This document shows, piece after piece, positions 14,910 through 19,146 of a stretch of 19,146 nucleotides of DNA. The DNA comes from Firmicutes bacterium UBA5420 (GTDB taxonomy: Bacteria > Bacillota > Limnochordia > Darwinibacteriales > Darwinibacteriaceae): the NCBI GenBank assembly GCA_002409455.1, contig DHNI01000137.1, forward strand, positions 1,663 to 20,808. Direction: 5' to 3'. The notes under the pieces are model-generated. The model saw nothing but the letters and a program-made list of their open reading frames with translations. It was not told where the DNA came from and searched no databases. Within the stretch, counting starts at the first letter, position 1. Each line of letters opens with the position of its first letter. Made by a program: the position numbers and the translations under genes.

Positions 14910-16154
14910 CTACAACTCCCTTAACGCTTCGATAGGGGGAATTCTGCTCCCTTTATGAGCGGGATATAGGCTGATCACAAGGGTAGCTGCGCCCGCTAAA
15001 AGAAAGGCATAAAACCCAGCCTGCCAAGGAAAATGCCAAATGCTTTCTTGTGCAAGTGGTAAGAGCTCCGTAACAAAGGGCATTCCCATAGAGTTGAAGC
15101 TTGATGCGGCTACAGGAACCCCTAGCAAAGCCCCAAGGGCTGTGTAGAGCAAAGATTCGCCCAAGATATCTTTGACGACCGAGCGCCTTGATGCCCCTAG
15201 AGCCATACGTAACCCGATCTCCCTGGTGCGTTCTAGCACACTTACCAGCAGAATGCAAAAAACTCCAATGGCACTTACAAAGAGGGCAATAAAGGCGAAA
15301 ATCGCTAAAAATGCAGAAAGGTTATGAAGCTGCGCTACTTGCCTTTGTAACTGCTCTTCTAGAGTAGCCACTTGTAGCTCCACTCCATCTTGCAGATGGG
15401 ATGATAAAACTATCCTGGCGTCTGAAATCGCTTCAGGCATTTGATCCTGTTTGGCTCGAATAAAAAGATCCGACTCTCCTTCGCCCAAGGAAGAGGCCAC
15501 CCGCGGGGTGATAACAAAGGTTTCATCCAGAAGACCTCCAGCCCCAGATGCAAGCCCTTCATAGATCCCGATTACTTGAAACTCTTCTTCGGCCCATTCG
15601 TGTCCTACACCGGTTCGTTTCTGCATACTTACCGACTTTCCCAGAGCTGACTGATTGGGGAACAGATAGTCTGCAATAGTCTTCGCTAATAGAACCACAT
15701 TGCTGGACTGCTCTTCGTCTAGGGGAGTAAAGAACTCTCCTTCCACAAGTTCCAATTGAACGGCTTCGGCAAAGGAGGCACTCACCCCAGCCACCGTTCG
15801 CACCCGATAGGGACGATCTAAATGGTAAAGGAGAGCTGAAAAAGTCGGCTGATAGAAAAATGCAGCTTCGATCGCTTCGCTCTCGTCTACGAGTGCGCTA
15901 AGATCCTGGCCGGTCATTGTCGCCACTGGTTTATATATGGTGCGGTTAGGCTGGCGCTCTATCCGAATCAGACGCAGCTGGGCGTAGGAAGGGCCAAAGG
16001 CCGGCACAGATGCGGCCAACTCTTTCATTCCAACCAAGTAAACGGAAAAAAGTGTGGTTACCAGCCAGATTCCTATCGCTAACTGCAAAATAGTCAAGAG
16101 GGAACGTAGAGGCTTACGGGATATGCGCCTAAGGGTAAATCGCAGAGTATCCAT
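14910..16154 (-). CDS. FtsX/MacB-type ABC permease P2
   Basis: Inner-membrane permease of 414 aa: N-terminal membrane segment ~18-40, MacB-type outer domain to ~265, three C-terminal membrane segments. It carries SVLERTREIGLRMALGAS after the second segment and ends YPAHKGSRIPPIEALREL. It is the paralogue of P4: both share the opening (DTLRFTLRRISRKPLRSLLT against ETLKFTLRIMRKRPLRSLLT) and the ERTREIGLR motif. Outer domains also correspond (ELVEGEFFTPLDEEQSSNVV against ELVEGQFFTAADQRQQNRVV). The ATG is one base after the stop of P1, with GGAGGT seven bases upstream inside the end of P1. It is expected to heterodimerise with P1. Confidence 0.88.
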   Translation of the reverse strand: MDTLRFTLRRISRKPLRSLLTILQLAIGIWLVTTLFSVYLVGMKELAASVPAFGPSYAQLRLIRIERQPNRTIYKPVATMTGQDLSALVDESEAIEAAFFYQPTFSALLYHLDRPYRVRTVAGVSASFAEAVQLELVEGEFFTPLDEEQSSNVVLLAKTIADYLFPNQSALGKSVSMQKRTGVGHEWAEEEFQVIGIYEGLASGAGGLLDETFVITPRVASSLGEGESDLFIRAKQDQMPEAISDARIVLSSHLQDGVELQVATLEEQLQRQVAQLHNLSAFLAIFAFIALFVSAIGVFCILLVSVLERTREIGLRMALGASRRSVVKDILGESLLYTALGALLGVPVAASSFNSMGMPFVTELLPLAQESIWHFPWQAGFYAFLLAGAATLVISLYPAHKGSRIPPIEALREL

Positions 16155-16155
16155 C

Positions 16156-17379
16156 CTAAGAACCTCCTACATCTGTTCGTAGTGCTTGAACCAGATCCAT
16201 CTGCATAATCTGGCTGGCAGGGTAGAAGCCGAAAAGAAAACTAGCGGCTCCCCCAATACCGATGCTGATAAAAAAGCGTAGGACCATGGAAACCTGGTGA
16301 ATTGCTATACTCCAGGTGTTCTGCAACCAAAGCTCAGCTAGAGAAGAGATGGCCATACCCAAAAGCGAGCTCACCATGCCTAGAATAATGGCTTCACTTA
16401 GAAACTGCAGAAAGATGTCTAGGCGAGAGCTGCCCAAGGCCATGGAAAGACCCGCATGCTTCACGCGACGCAAAACCCGTGCCAACATCAGGTTCAAAAT
16501 ATTAATCACAGCGATAACCAAACCAATGGCTGCAAACAAACCTATGTTTCGCAAAATCGGTTTCATGATGGCGAGTTCTTCTTGCAGCTGCGCCAAATTG
16601 CTCTGAACATGAGCCACACCTCCTAGATGTAAGTGCACTAGGCCTTGAACTTCTTCTAGTGCTTGCACGAGGTTTAGTTCATCACTAATCCCCACAGAAA
16701 ACGAGTGAAGATGAGCACCGGGAAATAACGGGCTTCCTAGGGGTGCATAGACCGTATGATACTCCCCGACGCCAGCCTCTAAAACGCCGATTACGGTATA
16801 AACATGCGAAACTCCACGGCTTTCAAAGGAGACTGTTTGTCCTAGGGCATTATGGGTGCCGAACAAATCATTGGCTAACTCTGCACTAACGATCAGAACA
16901 GGATTACCCTCTTCTATATCGTCATCTACGAACCATTCACCAGCTACAAGAGAAAGCTGGTAGAATTCATAAAATCCTGTGCTAGTGGCAATGAGAGTTA
17001 GGTCGAGCTTGCGGGGGAGGTGCAAATTAAACCTCGCCGACTGCGTGTGAAAGGCAAACATCCCCCTGGGAAGACTATGTTGAACTTCCTCCAGATCCAT
17101 AAGGTTGATATCAAGGCTCGCCTCTTCCCCCGCACTATCGGGGCTGATGGGCGGCGCAGAGCGGAGAGAAGGCGCATTTTCGCTGCCACGACCCGTTATC
17201 GAAAACAAACGGTAATGATCGTTTTGCAGGTATGTATGCAGCTGTTGATTAAGACTCAGATAACTCCCCAGCACCGTGGTTAAGACCGCTATGCCAATGC
17301 CCATCGTTAAGATAATGAGCAGGGACTCCAGAGCTTGCTTTGTCAGATGCCTAAAGGCGAAGAACAAACGAACTCCCAT
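16156..17379 (-). CDS. FtsX/MacB-type ABC permease P1
   Basis: Inner-membrane permease of 407 aa: N-terminal membrane segment ~18-42, outer domain to ~275, then three membrane segments. The motif INILNLMLARVLRRVKHAGL followed by SMALGSSR is almost the same as in P3 and unlike P2/P4, marking P1/P3 as one paralogous class. The C-terminus reads FGFYPASQIMQMDLVQALRT. The ATG at 17379 has GGTGG six bases upstream. It is the first permease after the sigma/anti-sigma/thioredoxin-like block, 22 bases from that block. P1 and P2 together look like a duplicate of P3 and P4. Substrate unknown. Confidence 0.87.
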   Translation of the reverse strand: MGVRLFFAFRHLTKQALESLLIILTMGIGIAVLTTVLGSYLSLNQQLHTYLQNDHYRLFSITGRGSENAPSLRSAPPISPDSAGEEASLDINLMDLEEVQHSLPRGMFAFHTQSARFNLHLPRKLDLTLIATSTGFYEFYQLSLVAGEWFVDDDIEEGNPVLIVSAELANDLFGTHNALGQTVSFESRGVSHVYTVIGVLEAGVGEYHTVYAPLGSPLFPGAHLHSFSVGISDELNLVQALEEVQGLVHLHLGGVAHVQSNLAQLQEELAIMKPILRNIGLFAAIGLVIAVINILNLMLARVLRRVKHAGLSMALGSSRLDIFLQFLSEAIILGMVSSLLGMAISSLAELWLQNTWSIAIHQVSMVLRFFISIGIGGAASFLFGFYPASQIMQMDLVQALRTDVGGS

Positions 17380-17401
17380 ATCATACCACCGCCAAATTCT
17401 G

Positions 17402-17695
17402 TTATTCTAATCGATCCCAGATAGAGTCGAAGAAGCCCACTTCCTCATTTCCACGCAGACCCAATTGCTCCCAGAGTAGCTTGTGATCCTTAGAATAAAG
17501 GCGAAGTGTTGGAAAGCCCTTGATGTTCTCCGCTGCGATATAGTCTTGGCTGCCTAGAAATACTGGAAAATCCATTTGAATATAAGAAGAAGCACTATCG
17601 GCGTAGGGCCAGACAACCATTAGAACAGTTACCCCTTTAGCTTCAGCTTCTCTTTTTAGCTCGGGCAATACGCTCTCTTCGAAATACTTGCTCAC
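17402..17695 (-). CDS. Thioredoxin-like domain, probably the out-of-frame C-terminal end of the anti-sigma factor
   Basis: The frame begins at a GTG at 17695 with no ribosome site and gives 97 aa that lack the first strand of a thioredoxin fold. The same frame stays open upstream to 17737, and those codons read RPVFIYFTTPTSTV, which supplies the missing strand and the active-site loop. No usable start lies in that stretch, and a stop (TGA, 17740-17738) precedes it. Later parts fit the fold: VTVLMVVWP, QMDFPVFLGSQDYIAAENI, and the cis-proline motif GFPTLRLYS. The CXXC position reads S-T-V-S, so no redox chemistry is expected. The reading frame joins that of the anti-sigma gene if one base of the CCC run at 17732-17730 is skipped. 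Therefore it may not be made as a separate protein. Confidence 0.6.
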   Translation of the reverse strand: MSKYFEESVLPELKREAEAKGVTVLMVVWPYADSASSYIQMDFPVFLGSQDYIAAENIKGFPTLRLYSKDHKLLWEQLGLRGNEEVGFFDSIWDRLE

Positions 17696-17699
17696 AGTG

Positions 17700-18443
17700 C
17701 TAGTTGGTGTCGTAAAGTAGATAAATACTGGGCGGACTCAAAACTTGGTCAAGCTCCTGTAGCCACTCTGGCCATTCGCTTCGCCTATAGAGAATGCCCA
17801 TTCTGTGGCCCGGTAGTGGCCTTCTAATAAGCATGATATTCCGGGGTATGATCTGCCCCCTCCGATAACTAACGAGAAAATAGACGTCATAGCTTTCACC
17901 TTCATGCTCCATCCTGGCAATGGCCTGACCCGCAGTATAACCACCACTTAGAGAAAATGTCCTCCAGGGTGCTAATGTGGTGGTTATGGTTACACCTTCT
18001 TCTTGAAGGGCTTCTAAGCTCTGCAAAAAAGCCCTTGAATCATCTGAATCAGCGAAGTATGTTGCTGCTAAAGAGTAGTCACCCTCTTGGAGTGCATCAA
18101 AGGCACGACTTACGTATCCCGATGCCGTAAATGATGTGAAGGTGACTCCCTGTCCCCGCAAGGCATTGAACCCAAAATAGACGGGTATAGCCAAAACTGC
18201 CAACACGAAGACAACCAGCAAGGTGCGGGTAATGTAGAACCTCTTGATCCTCAAGAATGGCCTTTTTAGGTCCGGCAGGGTGGCTGTTTCGATTTTCACT
18301 TCAGCACCCATAGCTTCATATTGCCGCCTGCAATCGCGGCATGTCTGCAGATGCTTTTCAATGATTTTGGAGGAATCCTCTCCCACCAAACCGTCTATAT
18401 AAAGTGGGAGTAAGTCCCTTACTAAACTGCAAGCCTCACGCAT
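17700..18443 (-). CDS. Zinc-finger transmembrane anti-sigma factor
   Basis: Membrane anti-sigma factor of 247 aa in its present frame. Residues 1-50 form the zinc-binding anti-sigma domain (Cys5, His31, Cys35, Cys38 in HLQTCRDC) that should hold the ECF sigma factor in the cytoplasm. One membrane segment lies at ~72-93 (TRTLLVVFVLAVLAIPVYFG). An extracytoplasmic domain of ~150 residues follows (SRAFDALQEGDYSLAATYFA and on), whose fold I do not recognise. Start: the ATG at 18443, nine bases after GGGAGG and overlapping the sigma stop by eight bases; earlier in-frame GTG/ATG codons are too near that site. The last nine residues (SIYLLYDTN) look like out-of-frame reading of a thioredoxin-like strand, so the native C-terminus may continue into 17402-17737. 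Confidence 0.85.
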   Translation of the reverse strand: MREACSLVRDLLPLYIDGLVGEDSSKIIEKHLQTCRDCRRQYEAMGAEVKIETATLPDLKRPFLRIKRFYITRTLLVVFVLAVLAIPVYFGFNALRGQGVTFTSFTASGYVSRAFDALQEGDYSLAATYFADSDDSRAFLQSLEALQEEGVTITTTLAPWRTFSLSGGYTAGQAIARMEHEGESYDVYFLVSYRRGQIIPRNIMLIRRPLPGHRMGILYRRSEWPEWLQELDQVLSPPSIYLLYDTN

Positions 18444-18936
18444 CGTCATCACCCTCCCGTAGCTTTGTTTTGGCCCGATAAAATGTTACACGGGCCCAGT
18501 TCTCTGTTTGACCGAGTAAGTCTCCAATTTCCCGAAAGCTCAAGCCCGCATTAGCCCGCAAAAGTACCACTTCTTGCTGGTCCTTTGATAGATTTTTGAT
18601 CTGGTGATCCAAAGCCCCGAGGCGTTCCTTAAGGGCTAAAGCCTCCTCTGGCAAATCAAATATCCTTGTTGCAGGTTCCTGCTCTAAACGTTCCCAATTG
18701 ACTGAGCGCTGAAAGCGTTTTTCACGCTTGAGATGATCAAAATACAAATGCTTACCGATTTGGCAAAGCCAGACAAACAATTTGCAGCGCCCATTGTAAC
18801 GGTGAATGGATTTTGTCGCCTGATAAAAGGTCTCCTGCGTCAACTCCTCTGCTAGGTTGGGGTCGGTAGTGATGCTACATAGAAAACGATAGACCGATGA
18901 TGCATGCAAACGATAGATTTCGTCCATGTCTCTCAC
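18436..18936 (-). CDS. ECF-type RNA polymerase sigma factor
   Basis: Sigma-70 family group IV factor of 166 aa from the chosen start. Region 2 is at ~residues 12-75 (YRFLCSITTDPNLAEELTQE, then FVWLCQIGKHLYFDHLKRE, the -10-recognising helix). Region 4 is at ~115-160 (LSKDQQEVVLLRANAGLSFR, then EIGDLLGQTENWARVTFYRA), the -35-binding helix-turn-helix. There is no region 1 or 3, as expected for ECF factors. I choose the GTG at 18936 with AGGTGA five bases before it; an ATG at 18927 is a second option and the in-frame codon at 18999 has no ribosome site. It is translationally coupled to the anti-sigma gene and heads the export operon, so it most likely activates this operon on envelope stress. Confidence 0.88.
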   Translation of the reverse strand: MRDMDEIYRLHASSVYRFLCSITTDPNLAEELTQETFYQATKSIHRYNGRCKLFVWLCQIGKHLYFDHLKREKRFQRSVNWERLEQEPATRIFDLPEEALALKERLGALDHQIKNLSKDQQEVVLLRANAGLSFREIGDLLGQTENWARVTFYRAKTKLREGDDDA

Positions 18937-19146
18937 ATATCTCACCTTCCCCTTTCTTGGAGTTTCGAGTTTCGCATCACGAAACATCCACCTATACATA
19001 GAAATAAAAGGCCATTCGTTACAGAATGGATAGAAAATCTTGCATTATATGGGTCTACAGGTTAATCTTCCATGACCTTGTGCCACCCCCTGCATCTTTC
19101 ACTGAGATTTCCTACAATCTTTGCCCAAGATGTCTGAATAGTCATG
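18937..19146 (-). promoter_or_regulatory. Upstream region of the sigma-factor operon
   Basis: No gene is supported in these 210 bases. Read on the minus strand they hold several sites. First is a 29-base element (19094-19066) shared with the adaptor leader. Next is a perfect TATAAT (19049-19044) without a good -35 box. A perfect 6-bp inverted repeat (CCATTC-TGTAAC-GAATGG, 19029-19012) is followed by CCTTTTATTT, which could be a short terminator or an operator. A second inverted repeat (GTTTCG-N5-CGAAAC, 18985-18969) has CGAAACT repeated in tandem. The TGTAAC in the first loop resembles an ECF -35 AAC core, but no convincing matching -10 is seen. An autoregulated ECF promoter is expected here; its exact position is not settled. 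Confidence 0.4.

Noticed and set aside
19044..19049. TATAAT on the minus strand as the sigma-operon promoter
   Set aside because: No acceptable -35 box lies 16-18 bases upstream and no TG extension precedes it; kept only as a remark in the region entry.
1..19146. CRISPR array, tRNA/rRNA, insertion sequence or prophage boundary
   Set aside because: No regularly spaced direct repeats, clover-leaf or rRNA sequence, transposase gene or terminal repeats were seen on reading both strands by eye.

Overview
The window looks like chromosome from a low-to-medium GC member of the Bacillota or a close relative. Most genes have strong AGGAGG/GGGGGT-type ribosome binding sites, GTG and TTG starts are common, and intergenic promoters fit the housekeeping sigma-A consensus (TTGACA-17-TATACT type). 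Two TolC-family genes argue for a lineage with an outer membrane (a diderm Firmicute such as a Limnochordia- or Halanaerobiia-like clade). The taxonomic placement is inference. There are no rRNA, tRNA, CRISPR or insertion-sequence signals.

Left part (1-7692): a minus-strand spermidine/putrescine-type uptake operon (potA-potB-potC, with potC cut by the window edge) has its own promoter. Upstream of it lies a translationally coupled pair: a small unknown helical protein and an ArsR-type regulator with a DUF2087 tail. Divergent from that pair is a small M29-type metallopeptidase. A hairpin separates the peptidase from a convergent type II toxin-antitoxin pair (Phd/YefM plus RelE/ParE). The antitoxin is divergent from a secreted alpha/beta hydrolase, and an inverted repeat lies between their -35 boxes. 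An exported or membrane-anchored protein with two similar beta-rich halves follows. A strong hairpin at 7707-7753 then ends both this gene and the convergent large operon.

Right part (7766-19146): eleven minus-strand genes are packed with overlaps or short gaps, except for one 161-bp leader. In transcription order they are: an ECF sigma factor; a zinc-finger membrane anti-sigma factor; a thioredoxin-like fragment; FtsX/MacB-type permeases P1 and P2; the leader; an HlyD/MacA-type membrane fusion protein; a LolD/MacB-type ATPase; a short TolC-like protein that seems to lack beta-barrel strands; a full TolC-like protein; and permeases P3 and P4. P1 resembles P3 and P2 resembles P4, so a heterologous permease pair has been duplicated around a core with one adaptor and one ATPase. 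This reads as an envelope-stress-controlled, MacAB-TolC-like efflux or envelope-export machine with an unusual composition.

The observations I rate highest are these. (1) The operon layout as a whole. (2) The apparently barrel-less TolC relative next to a barrel-bearing one. (3) The thioredoxin-like ORF reads as the C-terminal domain of the anti-sigma factor displaced by one base at a CCC run; it is either a programmed +1 shift, a recent indel or a sequence error. (4) A 29-nt element is shared, at nearly the same distance, upstream of the sigma gene and of the adaptor gene.
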